Assembly: GCA_944380545.1 (NCBI GenBank)
Contig: CALWHV010000007.1
Coordinates: 124,001 to 188,000 of the forward strand
Length of the DNA stretch: 64,000 nucleotides
From: an uncultured Eubacterium sp.
GTDB lineage: Bacteria > Bacillota > Clostridia > Oscillospirales > Acutalibacteraceae
Direction of reading: 5' to 3'
The notes under the pieces were generated by a model, which was not told the origin of the DNA, searched no databases, and saw nothing but the letters and a program-made list of their open reading frames with translations. Shown here piece by piece: positions 6,554 through 14,282 of the stretch. The position numbers and the translations under genes are program-made. Position 1 is the stretch's first letter, and each line of letters begins with the position of its first letter.

Positions 6554-6898
6554 TTACAGACCATTTTTGCCTGATAATGCAAAGCATATGCTTAATTTCT
6601 CGGGGGCGGGCACGCCGATAGTTACTCGCTTTGAAAGCATCATCATTAAGCTGAAAGCGTTTATGACCTCGGTCGATTGTAATTCTTCTGTGAGTTCAAA
6701 GCCCGGGCAAATGACAGTCAGCGAGAGCTGATTGGAATCATCAATTTCGGCTTCAAATTGAACATCGTTTTGCTTGATTGCAGTGAAATATGTTTTATCT
6801 ATAAAAATATCGCATAAGGTACAGAAAATTCTGACCTGTTTATTTGATTTAATATAGCTTTGCGAAACCACTTGGGACACAACATCAAGACTGTTCAT
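6554..6898 (-). CDS. Unknown protein, island gene
   Basis: A 114-residue soluble protein that I do not recognise. It alternates short hydrophobic and acidic stretches, such as NDVQFEAEIDDSNQLSLTVI, as in a small mixed alpha/beta fold, and has no signal peptide or membrane helix. The ATG at 6898 overlaps the end of the upstream gene by 14 bases and follows GGGGGGCGGCACTA, so the two are probably translated together. Both have low GC compared with the housekeeping genes and lie in the accessory island between the toxin-like gene and the gene at 7374-7748. Confidence 0.65.
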   Translation of the reverse strand: MNSLDVVSQVVSQSYIKSNKQVRIFCTLCDIFIDKTYFTAIKQNDVQFEAEIDDSNQLSLTVICPGFELTEELQSTEVINAFSLMMMLSKRVTIGVPAPEKLSICFALSGKNGL

Positions 6899-7316
6899 TA
6901 GTGCCGCCCCCCTCTATACGCATAGCAATATCATCCGACATAAAGCCTAAATGTATAACTCCATGCAAATCGGAATAAATCTCAAACCCGCTGGATAAAT
7001 TAAATATGCCCACAAATTCTTTAGGGTTGTTTATGACCATGGATTCGCCATCCACGATAATGTACCCCATGTTTTTAGCTATTTCACTTTTGTCGGTGCG
7101 GATATCAACCGATTGGTTTTTAAAAAGCTTTAAAACCTCTGAAATCATAACCCAGAAATTTTTAACTCCGGCAGGATTTGGGATGTAAACGCCCTGTGCG
7201 AGCTTCATAATCTCGACGGCTTCCTCTCTTGCGGATTCAATATCCAATATTGCGTTAAGCTCATCGTCGTTCAAAAAATCCAAATCATATTTTTCAAGAT
7301 CTGATGAATCTATCAC
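6885..7316 (-). CDS. Unknown acidic protein, island gene
   Basis: A 143-residue acidic protein with no recognised domain. The first 45 residues are rich in Asp, Glu and Leu (LNDDELNAILDIESAREEA) and probably helical. The later part has strand-like segments (GESMVINNPKEFVGIFNLSS, GVIHLGFMSDDIAMRI). The GTG start at 7316 follows AAAGGAGTGGTAAA with good spacing. It overlaps the next gene by 14 bases, which suggests translational coupling and perhaps a two-protein complex. No signal peptide or membrane segment. Function unknown. Confidence 0.65.
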   Translation of the reverse strand: MIDSSDLEKYDLDFLNDDELNAILDIESAREEAVEIMKLAQGVYIPNPAGVKNFWVMISEVLKLFKNQSVDIRTDKSEIAKNMGYIIVDGESMVINNPKEFVGIFNLSSGFEIYSDLHGVIHLGFMSDDIAMRIEGGGTNEQS

Positions 7317-7373
7317 TTTACCACTCCTTTGTTGATTTACTTAAAACTAATAGTATCTTAAGGCGAGGCCTTG

Positions 7374-7748
7374 CTAAATTCTTCTGACTAATCTGTTATA
7401 AGACTCATCCTTAGATAGATCGTACCCATAACAACTATCCGGTAAATGGCTGGGAGACGACTTCGTATAAACCCATCCCTCTTTTTGTGCGATTTTCCAT
7501 ACAGCATATTCTCTTTCGCTAAGTGAAGCGTTTTCAAATGCAAAATCGTCTCTACCTAATAATTCAGAAAATCTCTTCCGATCATATTCTGTATTTCCCC
7601 AAGAAAGATGTTTCAACTCCATTTGACGCTCAAAATTTGTATTGGATCGAGAGTCTCGTGATTTTACCTCCGCTTGTGCAGCTGCAGAACTTATATATCT
7701 TGCTCCAAGATAAGCCGCACTAAATAAAAATCCTACTAATCCGAACAT
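7374..7748 (-). CDS. Unknown protein with N-terminal membrane segment
   Basis: A 124-residue protein. Residues about 2-22 (FGLVGFLFSAAYLGARYISS) form one hydrophobic segment that is a membrane anchor or uncleaved signal. The remainder is hydrophilic, with LSEREYAVWKIAQKEGW as the most distinctive part. The ATG at 7748 follows AAGGAGGAAAGCAA, an excellent binding site. The gene is on the same strand as the two unknown genes downstream, with a 57-base gap, so they may form one operon. I do not recognise the family. The 298 bases between it and the SASP gene hold only AT-rich promoter-like sequence. Confidence 0.65.
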   Translation of the reverse strand: MFGLVGFLFSAAYLGARYISSAAAQAEVKSRDSRSNTNFERQMELKHLSWGNTEYDRKRFSELLGRDDFAFENASLSEREYAVWKIAQKEGWVYTKSSPSHLPDSCYGYDLSKDESYNRLVRRI

Positions 7749-8046
7749 TTGCTTTCCTCCTTAAAATTTAATGTGATTTATTAACGCCGGGCGGCGTCAG
7801 CTTTATTATAATCAGTTTTAAATTCAAAATAAACAACAATATTTTATTTTTGATTTATAGCACCGTTTTCCGTACTCTGCACAGGTAAAATCAGCCGCAG
7901 CTGTTTTTTTGAATGAAAATCGCCAGCCTCGGCGCGGTCAAATCATAATAAAAAAAGCTTCCAAAAATTATGAAACATATTGAAGATTGAAATCCATAAA
8001 ATACTTTTGCAAACGCAATCATTTTGCAAAAGAGGTGTATTTTCAG

Positions 8047-8229
8047 ATGAAGAATGTTGTTCCCGAGGCCAAGGAGGCTCTCAACAGATTCAAGATGGAA
8101 GCCGCTTCCGAGGTTGGCGTAAATCTTAAGCAGGGCTACAACGGCGACCTTACTTCCAAGCAGGCAGGCTCCGTCGGCGGCCAGATGGTTAAGAAAATGA
8201 TCAAGGCTTATGAAGAATCAATGAAATAA
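8047..8229 (+). CDS. Small acid-soluble spore protein, alpha/beta type
   Basis: A 60-residue DNA-binding protein that coats and protects the chromosome in the dormant spore. The family signature is complete: VPEAKEALNRFKMEAASEVGV, then GYNGDLTSKQAGSVGGQMVK, the two helices that bind the minor groove and the conserved GDLTS-GSVGG turn. The GPR protease cleavage region lies near KMEAASE. The open frame runs further upstream, but AGAGGTG before the ATG at 8047 and the family length fix the start. CATATTGA at 7976-7983 could be part of a sigma-G -10 element, though a matching -35 is not clear. It shows that the organism forms endospores. Confidence 0.95.
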   Translation: MKNVVPEAKEALNRFKMEAASEVGVNLKQGYNGDLTSKQAGSVGGQMVKKMIKAYEESMK

Positions 8230-8259
8230 GCGCTGAGGCGCGCGAGGCGCGCAAGCGTC

Positions 8260-8279
8260 GGCCGCCGGCAGGGGCGGCC
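8260..8279. repeat. GC-rich hairpin downstream of the SASP gene
   Basis: GGCCGCC (8260-8266) pairs with GGCGGCC (8273-8279). It follows a direct repeat of GAGGCGCGC at about 8235-8252. It may stabilise the 3' end of the spore-protein message; it has no T-tract of its own. Confidence 0.4.
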
Positions 8280-8315
8280 GGAACACGGCGGCTGAAGGCT
8301 GCCGGCAAACAAAAA

Positions 8316-8358
8316 GGGCTGTGCCCGCAGCAGCGGGTGCAGCCCGATTTTTATTTAT
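8316..8358. terminator. Bidirectional terminator between SASP gene and tadA
   Basis: A GGGCTG-GCCCGC / GCGGG-GCAGCCC hairpin (8316-8345) is followed on the plus strand by GATTTTTATTTATT and on the minus strand by TTTTTGTTTG. It serves both convergent genes. Confidence 0.85.
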
Positions 8359-8382
8359 TAAAGCATATTTGTTTTCGGGAGC

Positions 8383-8853
8383 TTACGGCGCGCTTTGCTT
8401 TTCGTTTTTGCGCCTTTCCCTGAGCGCTTCAAAAAACGAGGAGAGAATTGCGGCGCACTCCTCTTCGTCCACGCCGCCCTCTATTTGCGGCTTGTGGTTG
8501 TAGGGCAGGCTGTTGAAATCGGCAACGGAGCCGAACGAGCCGGCCTTTTTATCATAAGCGCCGAAAACGACCTTTTTTATGCGCGCGTTTATGATTGCGC
8601 CCGCGCACATAGGGCACGGCTCAAGAGTGACATACATATCGCACTGCCAAAGCCGCCAGCCGCCGAGCGTTTTGCACGCCTCGTCTATGGCGCAAAGCTC
8701 CGCGTGCAGCAGGGCGTTTTTGCCGTTTTCCCGCCTGTTGCGCCCTCTGCCGACGATAACCCCGTCCTTTACCACAACGGCGCCGACGGGCACCTCGCCC
8801 TCGTCAAAGCTGAGCCTTGCAAGGCGCAGCGCTTCGTTCATAAACTCGTTCAT
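8383..8853 (-). CDS. tadA: tRNA-specific adenosine deaminase
   Basis: A 156-residue zinc enzyme that converts adenosine 34 to inosine in the anticodon of tRNA-Arg(ACG), widening its codon reading. The deaminase fold is intact: H50-A-E52 supplies one zinc ligand and the proton shuttle, and P79-C80-P-M-C83 supplies the other two ligands. The family segment NARIKKVVFGAYDKKAGSFG is present. The stop is followed by the terminator shared with the SASP gene. Five bases separate its start from the membrane protease gene upstream, so the two are probably co-transcribed. Length and motifs are normal for the family. Confidence 0.95.
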   Translation of the reverse strand: MNEFMNEALRLARLSFDEGEVPVGAVVVKDGVIVGRGRNRRENGKNALLHAELCAIDEACKTLGGWRLWQCDMYVTLEPCPMCAGAIINARIKKVVFGAYDKKAGSFGSVADFNSLPYNHKPQIEGGVDEEECAAILSSFFEALRERRKNEKQSAP

Positions 8854-8857
8854 AGAC

Positions 8858-9916
8858 CTAACTCAGCTTTATGCTTGAAATGACATTGGCGGCGAAATAA
8901 ATGAGGGCGATTATCATTACCGGCGAGGAGAAGAACGCGCCCGCCTTTTTTATCGCCGTGTTTGAGTACGGCGCGGCGATGCCGGAATCAAGGCGCAGAG
9001 TCAGCTTGTGCTTTACGGCAAGGATGACGGTGCTTATGACGCCGAACACGACCAAAAGATAGAAGACGGCGACCGAAATACCGTCTGAAACCTCCTGCCC
9101 CCACAGATAAGCCGAAATATCCGCGATGACGCTTCTGCCGTTGCTGAGCCCGTGGATAAGCACGGCGGGCCAGATGCTGCCGGTGAGCACGGTTACATAG
9201 CCGAGGCCGAAGCCGAGCAGCGCGGCGAAGATGAACTGCACGAGATTGCCGTGCATAAGTCCGAAAACGACGCTTACGCAGAACACGGCAAAGCCCTTGC
9301 CGTATTTTTGCAAAATTCCGAGCGAGCAGCAGCGCATGGCAAATTCCTCGCATACGGCGGGGACGACAGCCGTTGACACAAAAAGCAAAACGCAGTCGAG
9401 CACGTTTGCCGGCGGCAGGCTCTCGCCAGAGGTAAGCTCAAAGCCGAGCGCCTCAAAGAAAACCGACATCAGCGAAACCAAATAATTCGCCGCGTTGCTG
9501 AGCAGCAGGCCGAAGCCCACCCAGAGCAGAAGATCGAGCGGCTTTATTTTTGCGCCGGGCACGGGACCCGATTCGCCGTACTCGTTCTTATTGAAATACG
9601 CCATAAGCCCGAACGGCATAACCACGGCGATCAATTCTATCGCGATGACGCCGAAGCTGTTTTGAAACACGGACGAGGTGGTGTAAAGCTCATAGACGGA
9701 CGGGAACATTCCCAGAAAGAGCGACGCGGCAAACTGCACGAGCAAAAAGGCGATAAGGCAGCCGCCTATGATGTTTCCGAGGCGCCTGATAGCGCGGCGC
9801 TCCTGCTTTGCGGCAAGCTTTGCAGCCGCTATTTGGTTAAAATAATTATTTTGAGAATACGGCGGAACGGGTCCTCCGTATCCGCCGTATGGATTCTGAT
9901 TGTAATAGCCGTTCAA
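8858..9916 (-). CDS. CPBP family intramembrane metalloprotease
   Basis: A 352-residue membrane protein of the CPBP (Abi/CaaX-protease-like) family. A soluble Tyr/Gly/Pro/Asn-rich head of about 45 residues (YNQNPYGGYGG) is followed by eight or so membrane segments. The catalytic motifs are E190-E191-x3-R195, H222 in FGLMHGN and a second His in LIHGLSN. Members cleave membrane-bound peptides or act in bacteriocin self-immunity; the substrate here is unknown. I choose the TTG at 9916 because AGAGGGAAAGAT precedes it; an upstream TTG at 9934 would overlap galU and lacks a proper binding site. Confidence 0.88.
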   Translation of the reverse strand: MNGYYNQNPYGGYGGPVPPYSQNNYFNQIAAAKLAAKQERRAIRRLGNIIGGCLIAFLLVQFAASLFLGMFPSVYELYTTSSVFQNSFGVIAIELIAVVMPFGLMAYFNKNEYGESGPVPGAKIKPLDLLLWVGFGLLLSNAANYLVSLMSVFFEALGFELTSGESLPPANVLDCVLLFVSTAVVPAVCEEFAMRCCSLGILQKYGKGFAVFCVSVVFGLMHGNLVQFIFAALLGFGLGYVTVLTGSIWPAVLIHGLSNGRSVIADISAYLWGQEVSDGISVAVFYLLVVFGVISTVILAVKHKLTLRLDSGIAAPYSNTAIKKAGAFFSSPVMIIALIYFAANVISSIKLS

Positions 9917-9930
9917 ATCTTTCCCTCTAA

Positions 9931-10806
9931 TCAATCAAGCTCCGACGCAATCTTTTTGATGTAAGCCTTAAGCTCCTCGCTTGTTTCGGGATGATTAAGG
10001 CCGACCTCTATATTTGCCTGGAGGATGCCGAACTTGTTGCCCATATCATAGCGCACGCCCTCGTAATCAACGGCTATAACGCCCTGGGTCTGAGCAAGGG
10101 TCTTCATAGCATCCGTAAGCTGAAGCTCATTTCCGGCGCCGAGCGGAGTGTTCTCAAGAATTTCAAATATCTGCGGAGGAAGCACTACTCTGCCGAGGAT
10201 GGAGAAATTGCCCATAATCTGATCCGGAGCGGGCTTTTCTATCATATCGGTGCAGGTGTAGCAGTTGCCCTCGAGCGGTTCGGTCTTGAGCGAGCAGTAT
10301 TTGGTGATTGCCATTCCGGGAACTTCCTTTACGCCCACAACGCCCTTGCCGTATTTTTCATACGCGTCGCACAGCTGCTTTGTGCAGGGCGTTTTTGAAA
10401 GGATGACATCATCGCCGTAAAGCACGGCGAACGGCTCGTTGCCCACGAAATTCTTGGCGCAGAGCACCGCGTGGCCCAGGCCGCCCGTCACCTTCTGGCG
10501 CAGGAAATAGATATTGCCGAAATTCGAGCAGGCAAGCACATCCTCGTAGATCTTCTTTTTGCTTTCGTTGCCGCGCAGCTTATCCTCAAGCTCGTACGAA
10601 TGGTCGAAATGATCCTCTATGGCGCCCTTGTTTCTGTTGGTGATAACAAGCACTTCCTCTATGCCGGAGGCAAACGCCTCTTCAACGATATACTGGATAG
10701 CGGGCTTGTCAACGATATTGAGCATCTCCTTGGGCACTGCCTTTGACGCGGGAAGCACCCTTGTGCCCATACCTGCTGCCGGAATTATGGCCTTTCTTAC
10801 TTTCAT
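9931..10806 (-). CDS. galU: UTP-glucose-1-phosphate uridylyltransferase
   Basis: A 291-residue cytoplasmic enzyme making UDP-glucose from UTP and glucose-1-phosphate. The nucleotide-binding signature is intact near the N terminus: PAAGMGTRVLPASKAVPKEM, followed by VDKPAIQYIVEEA. EKPAPDQIMGNFSILGRVVL is a typical later block. The ATG at 10806 follows AGGAGGATATTTTT. UDP-glucose feeds many surface polymers, so it probably supplies the two polysaccharide loci further along, although it sits outside them. It is separated from the next minus-strand gene (zinc-ribbon membrane protein) by 45 bases. Confidence 0.96.
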   Translation of the reverse strand: MKVRKAIIPAAGMGTRVLPASKAVPKEMLNIVDKPAIQYIVEEAFASGIEEVLVITNRNKGAIEDHFDHSYELEDKLRGNESKKKIYEDVLACSNFGNIYFLRQKVTGGLGHAVLCAKNFVGNEPFAVLYGDDVILSKTPCTKQLCDAYEKYGKGVVGVKEVPGMAITKYCSLKTEPLEGNCYTCTDMIEKPAPDQIMGNFSILGRVVLPPQIFEILENTPLGAGNELQLTDAMKTLAQTQGVIAVDYEGVRYDMGNKFGILQANIEVGLNHPETSEELKAYIKKIASELD

Positions 10807-10851
10807 AAAAATATCCTCCTGAAAATTTATAAGCTGCTGCCAGCTTTGATA

Positions 10852-11835
10852 TTACAGATATGCGATTATGTCCGTTACTACGCTGAGCGCAAGAAACGCT
10901 ATGCACGGGGCAAAGAAGCTGACGCCGCCCTTGCCGGCAAGCATAAGCCGCCTCAGCTCCGGCTGCGAAAGCTCGGCTTCGGGGCGCAAAGCGATAACGG
11001 GAACGGAAATCCCCTGCCCCTCCTCAAGCCTTTTATCAACATCACGGATAACGGAAAAGACCTTGTTTTTATAGATCCTGTCCGCCGTGAGGGCTATAAC
11101 GATATGGATGGCGGCAATCACCGCGGCAAGCACAAGATAAGCGGTGACGCTTCCCGTTGATTCCATAAGCTGCGAAATCTCAGCGTAATACTGCTCGTAG
11201 GTTACCGCCTCGTTTTGCAATATCGCCTGCAAGCCGGAGGCAAGCGCCGAAAGCTGCTTTGAAAAGACCATACTAATGATGAATCTTGCGGCAAATTCAA
11301 GCGCCAAAAACAGCGAGCCGGGGCCGTACATCTTTCTTAAAAACAGGTAATACGGGCCGAACACAAGCGCGCTCCAGTTCCAGCCGAGCGCCCTGTTCTT
11401 TTTAAATCTTTCAATAAAGCGCATAAAATTGGCGCCGATAACGGTGGCTACATCGGCAAGCAGAAAGCCGCCGAGCTTTTCATCGTTTTTAAACACAAAG
11501 CCGCCGTTTTGCACGCCCGCGCCTGAAAAGCTGCTGCCGGAATCCGCCGCGGCCCCCTGCTGCGTGCCCGCGGGCGGAACATAATATTCGCCCTGCTGCT
11601 GCCCTGATTGCCGGCTCTGCGCGTTTTCATCCCGCGCATCGCTTACCCTTTCGCCGCCGAGGCTTTTTTTATAGTCAAACCCCTGCGAGTGCAGCGCGGC
11701 GTTTGCGCACCTGCCGTTTTTTTCATAGCACGCCCTGTGGTGCGGGGTGCCGCATTCCGGGCAGGTAACAACATCATCGCCCGCGGAGAACGCGGCGCCG
11801 CAAACGGGGCATTTTTGACCTTCGTAAAGAGACAT
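10852..11835 (-). CDS. Membrane protein with N-terminal RING/zinc-ribbon and DUF2628-like region
   Basis: A 327-residue protein. Residues 9-36 carry a prokaryotic RING-type zinc site: CPVCGAAF, CPECGTPHHRACYEKNGRC, with eight Cys/His ligands in the expected spacing. A low-complexity Gln/Ser/Gly linker follows (about residues 70-110). The rest is a DUF2628-like membrane part with FIERFKKNRALGWNWSALVFGPYYLFLRK and three or four membrane helices. The ATG at 11835 lies near the start of the zinc motif. It is last-in or alone on the minus strand next to galU. The role is unknown; zinc-ribbon DUF2628 proteins are common in Clostridia. Confidence 0.8.
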   Translation of the reverse strand: MSLYEGQKCPVCGAAFSAGDDVVTCPECGTPHHRACYEKNGRCANAALHSQGFDYKKSLGGERVSDARDENAQSRQSGQQQGEYYVPPAGTQQGAAADSGSSFSGAGVQNGGFVFKNDEKLGGFLLADVATVIGANFMRFIERFKKNRALGWNWSALVFGPYYLFLRKMYGPGSLFLALEFAARFIISMVFSKQLSALASGLQAILQNEAVTYEQYYAEISQLMESTGSVTAYLVLAAVIAAIHIVIALTADRIYKNKVFSVIRDVDKRLEEGQGISVPVIALRPEAELSQPELRRLMLAGKGGVSFFAPCIAFLALSVVTDIIAYL

Positions 11836-11960
11836 AACATACTCCCTGACTAATATTTCATTTAATTATACATTACCTTAGCATAAAAAATCAATAATTT
11901 AATTAAAAAACGGTAAATATATTTTTAACTGTGCAAAACCGCCGCGGATAAACAAAGGGC

Positions 11961-11989
11961 TTGAAATAAGAATTGATTTTGTATATAAT
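11961..11989 (+). promoter_or_regulatory. Sigma-A promoter for prfB
   Basis: TTGAAA (11961-11966) and TATAAT (11984-11989) are separated by exactly 17 bases. The predicted start is near 11996, about 60 bases before the prfB ATG. Confidence 0.75.
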
Positions 11990-12056
11990 ATCATATACTG
12001 TTTATAAGAACATATCCGATTTTGCGTTTTATTATTTCAGAAAGCTGAGGAAATAT

Positions 12057-13178
12057 ATGGTTGAATTTGACGATTTGAGGCTAAGGCTGCTTGAAAGCGA
12101 GAAGCCGATAGAAAATCTTAGGGAAGCGCTGGCGATAGACCATATCGAGGCGGAGGTTGCCGAGCTTGAAAAGCAGGCGGCGCAGCCCGGCTTTTGGGAC
12201 GACGCCGAGGAGAGCCAGAAGATACTTAAAAAGACGGGCGCGCTGAAATCCAAACTTGAAAGCTACGAGGCTTTGAAAGGCGATTTTGAGGACGCGCTTA
12301 TGATGATAGAGCTTGCCAACGAAGAGGGCGACGAGAGCATGGTGGACGACTGCCGCAGCTCTGTTGAGGACATAGAAAAGCGCATTGAAGAGCTTACGCT
12401 GACGACGCTTTTGAGCGGCGAATACGACGCCAAGAACGCCCTGCTGACCTTCCACGCCGGCGCGGGCGGCACCGAGGCTATGGACTGGGCTGAGATGCTG
12501 TTTCGGATGTATACCCGCTGGGGCGAGAGGCACGGCTACAAGGTGAGCACGCTTGATTATCTTGACGGCGATGTTGCGGGGCTTAAAAGCGCGACGATCC
12601 TTATCGAGGGCGAGAACGCCTACGGTTATCTTAAAGGCGAAATGGGCATACACCGCCTTGTGCGCGTTTCTCCGTTTGATTCATCGGGCAGGAGGCACAC
12701 CTCGTTTGCATCGCTTGAGGTTATGCCTGAGATAGACGACGATGTGAATGTTGAGATACGCGAAGAGGACATCAAAATGGATGTTTACCGAGCCTCCGGA
12801 GCCGGCGGCCAAAAGGTAAACAAGACCTCCTCGGCCGTTCGCCTGACCCACATACCCACGGGAATAGTTGTTTCCTGCCAGATTGAACGCTCGCAGCATC
12901 AAAACCGCGAGGTTGCGATGAGGATGCTCAAATCAAAGCTGGTTGAGATCAAGGAGCGCGAAAATCTTGAAAAGATAGAGGATATAAAGGGCGACCAAAA
13001 GGAGATTGCCTGGGGCAGCCAGATACGCTCTTATGTATTTATGCCGTACACGATGGTAAAGGACCACCGCACGGGCTTTGAGATGGGCAACATAACAGCC
13101 GTTATGGACGGCGATATAGACGGCTTCATAAATGCCTATCTTAAGCAGAAAAGCGTTGAGGCAGCCGAAAAAAATTAA
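12057..13178 (+). CDS. prfB: Peptide chain release factor 2 (no programmed frameshift)
   Basis: A 373-residue release factor that recognises UAA and UGA and frees the finished peptide. Stop recognition is by S205-P206-F207, and hydrolysis by G250-G251-Q252 in SGAGGQKVNK. The first in-frame ATG at 12057 follows GAGGAAATAT, and the protein aligns from there. Many bacteria control prfB by a +1 frameshift at an in-frame UGA after codon 25. Here the matching region (NLREALAIDH) is read in one continuous frame without UGA, so that feedback is absent. A strong promoter lies upstream, and the next gene starts 58 bases after the stop. Confidence 0.97.
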   Translation: MVEFDDLRLRLLESEKPIENLREALAIDHIEAEVAELEKQAAQPGFWDDAEESQKILKKTGALKSKLESYEALKGDFEDALMMIELANEEGDESMVDDCRSSVEDIEKRIEELTLTTLLSGEYDAKNALLTFHAGAGGTEAMDWAEMLFRMYTRWGERHGYKVSTLDYLDGDVAGLKSATILIEGENAYGYLKGEMGIHRLVRVSPFDSSGRRHTSFASLEVMPEIDDDVNVEIREEDIKMDVYRASGAGGQKVNKTSSAVRLTHIPTGIVVSCQIERSQHQNREVAMRMLKSKLVEIKERENLEKIEDIKGDQKEIAWGSQIRSYVFMPYTMVKDHRTGFEMGNITAVMDGDIDGFINAYLKQKSVEAAEKN

Positions 13179-13236
13179 AAAATACCAATATTAAGACTGC
13201 TCCTTCTGCAAAAAATATTTGCGGAGGGAGTTTTTT

Positions 13237-14100
13237 ATGAAGATATCCAAAAAAGCTGCCGCGGCGCTGTGCTGCGCGCTATGCGGCGCGCTTACGGCTT
13301 GCAGCGTCAGCATAGGCGCGAAAGAGGACGAGATACCCACCGCTCCGCAGAGCACCACGAATGTGGCGGACACCACATTGACCGCCGACCCCGCAAACGG
13401 CGCGGAGGGCAACATAAAGGATTACGACACAGAGCCGGTTATCTGGGGGCCGGGCAACATTGAGGAGCACAAGCGCCCCGCAGAGCCGGAAAAGCTGCAA
13501 AACAAATACAGCGAGCTGAGCGCGCAGTGGCTGCTGCCGCAGGAAAAAAGCATCTGCCTGACCTTTGACGAGGGCTATGAAAACGGCTACACGGCGCAGA
13601 TCCTTGACACGCTGGGGCAAAAGAGCGTTAAGGCGATATTCTTTTGCACCTACGATTATGTTAAGGACAATCCAAAGCTGGTGCGGCGGATGATAAGCGA
13701 GGGACACATTCTTGCAAACCACAGCTATTCGCACTGCGATATGACTGAGATAGACGCCGAAGCCGCGGAAAACGAGATTATGCTGATGCACGATTATGTG
13801 GAGGAGAATTTCGGCTACGCTATGGGATATTTCCGTTTTCCTGAGGGCGTGTTCAGCGAGCAGACGCTTGCCGTTGCGGCAAAGCTGGGGTACAGAAGCG
13901 TTTTCTGGAGCTTTGCTTACGCCGACTGGGATGTTGAAAACCCGCCCGATGAAAGCGAGGCGTTTGAGCGCATAACCTCGTCCACGCACGAGGGCGAGAT
14001 AATGCTGCTGCACGCCGTGAGCAAAACGAACGCCGATATCCTGCCGCGCGTTATAGACGACATCCGAAATCAGGGCTATGAATTTACAACTCAGCTTTAA
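13237..14100 (+). CDS. Polysaccharide deacetylase lipoprotein, PdaA-like
   Basis: A 287-residue NodB-fold deacetylase, probably acting on N-acetylmuramic acid in spore-cortex peptidoglycan to allow muramic lactam formation. A lipoprotein signal (LTA-C22) anchors it outside the cell membrane, followed by a Thr/Asp/Pro-rich linker to about residue 90. The catalytic domain has TFDEGYENG (D111), the zinc-binding H162-S-Y-S-H166, FRFPEG and a late LLH motif, and the order and wording fit PdaA. ATG 13237 follows GGAGGGAG. A lipobox is not typical of B. subtilis PdaA, so a role outside sporulation is possible. A strong double terminator follows. Confidence 0.88.
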   Translation: MKISKKAAAALCCALCGALTACSVSIGAKEDEIPTAPQSTTNVADTTLTADPANGAEGNIKDYDTEPVIWGPGNIEEHKRPAEPEKLQNKYSELSAQWLLPQEKSICLTFDEGYENGYTAQILDTLGQKSVKAIFFCTYDYVKDNPKLVRRMISEGHILANHSYSHCDMTEIDAEAAENEIMLMHDYVEENFGYAMGYFRFPEGVFSEQTLAVAAKLGYRSVFWSFAYADWDVENPPDESEAFERITSSTHEGEIMLLHAVSKTNADILPRVIDDIRNQGYEFTTQL

Positions 14101-14110
14101 AAGCGTTATC

Positions 14111-14160
14111 CGGGCGGAGGCTCCGCCCGAAGCGGGCTGCCTGTGCGCGCCCGTTTTTTT
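14111..14160 (+). terminator. Terminator after the deacetylase gene
   Basis: Two adjacent hairpins: a GGGCGG/CCGCCC-type palindrome at 14111-14128 and CGGGC (14133-14137) with GCCCG (14149-14153). The second runs straight into seven T. Confidence 0.85.
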
Positions 14161-14193
14161 ATTGAAAAATTTGTTAAATTTATGTTTTGGTAT

Positions 14194-14202
14194 TGTTATA
14201 AT
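14194..14202 (+). promoter_or_regulatory. Extended -10 promoter for the mreB operon
   Basis: TGTTATAAT at 14194-14202 is an extended -10 element (TG-N-TATAAT); there is no good -35 at 17 bases, but TTGTTA lies somewhat further upstream. It is the only clear promoter between the terminator and mreB, about 80 bases before the start. Confidence 0.55.
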
Positions 14203-14282
14203 GTGTTGTTTAATATATAATAATCCAGTAGTTTAAAATATAAGGGTGAAAAGCGCCCTTTTTGAAAGCGAGAGAATTTTAA

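Noticed and set aside
5300..7800. Intact prophage or integrative element
   Set aside because: No integrase, transposase, relaxase or structural gene and no flanking direct repeat was seen; only remnants are supported.
8858..9934. Start of the CPBP protease gene at the TTG at 9934
   Set aside because: It would overlap the galU stop and has no properly spaced binding site, whereas TTG 9916 follows AGAGGG at good distance.
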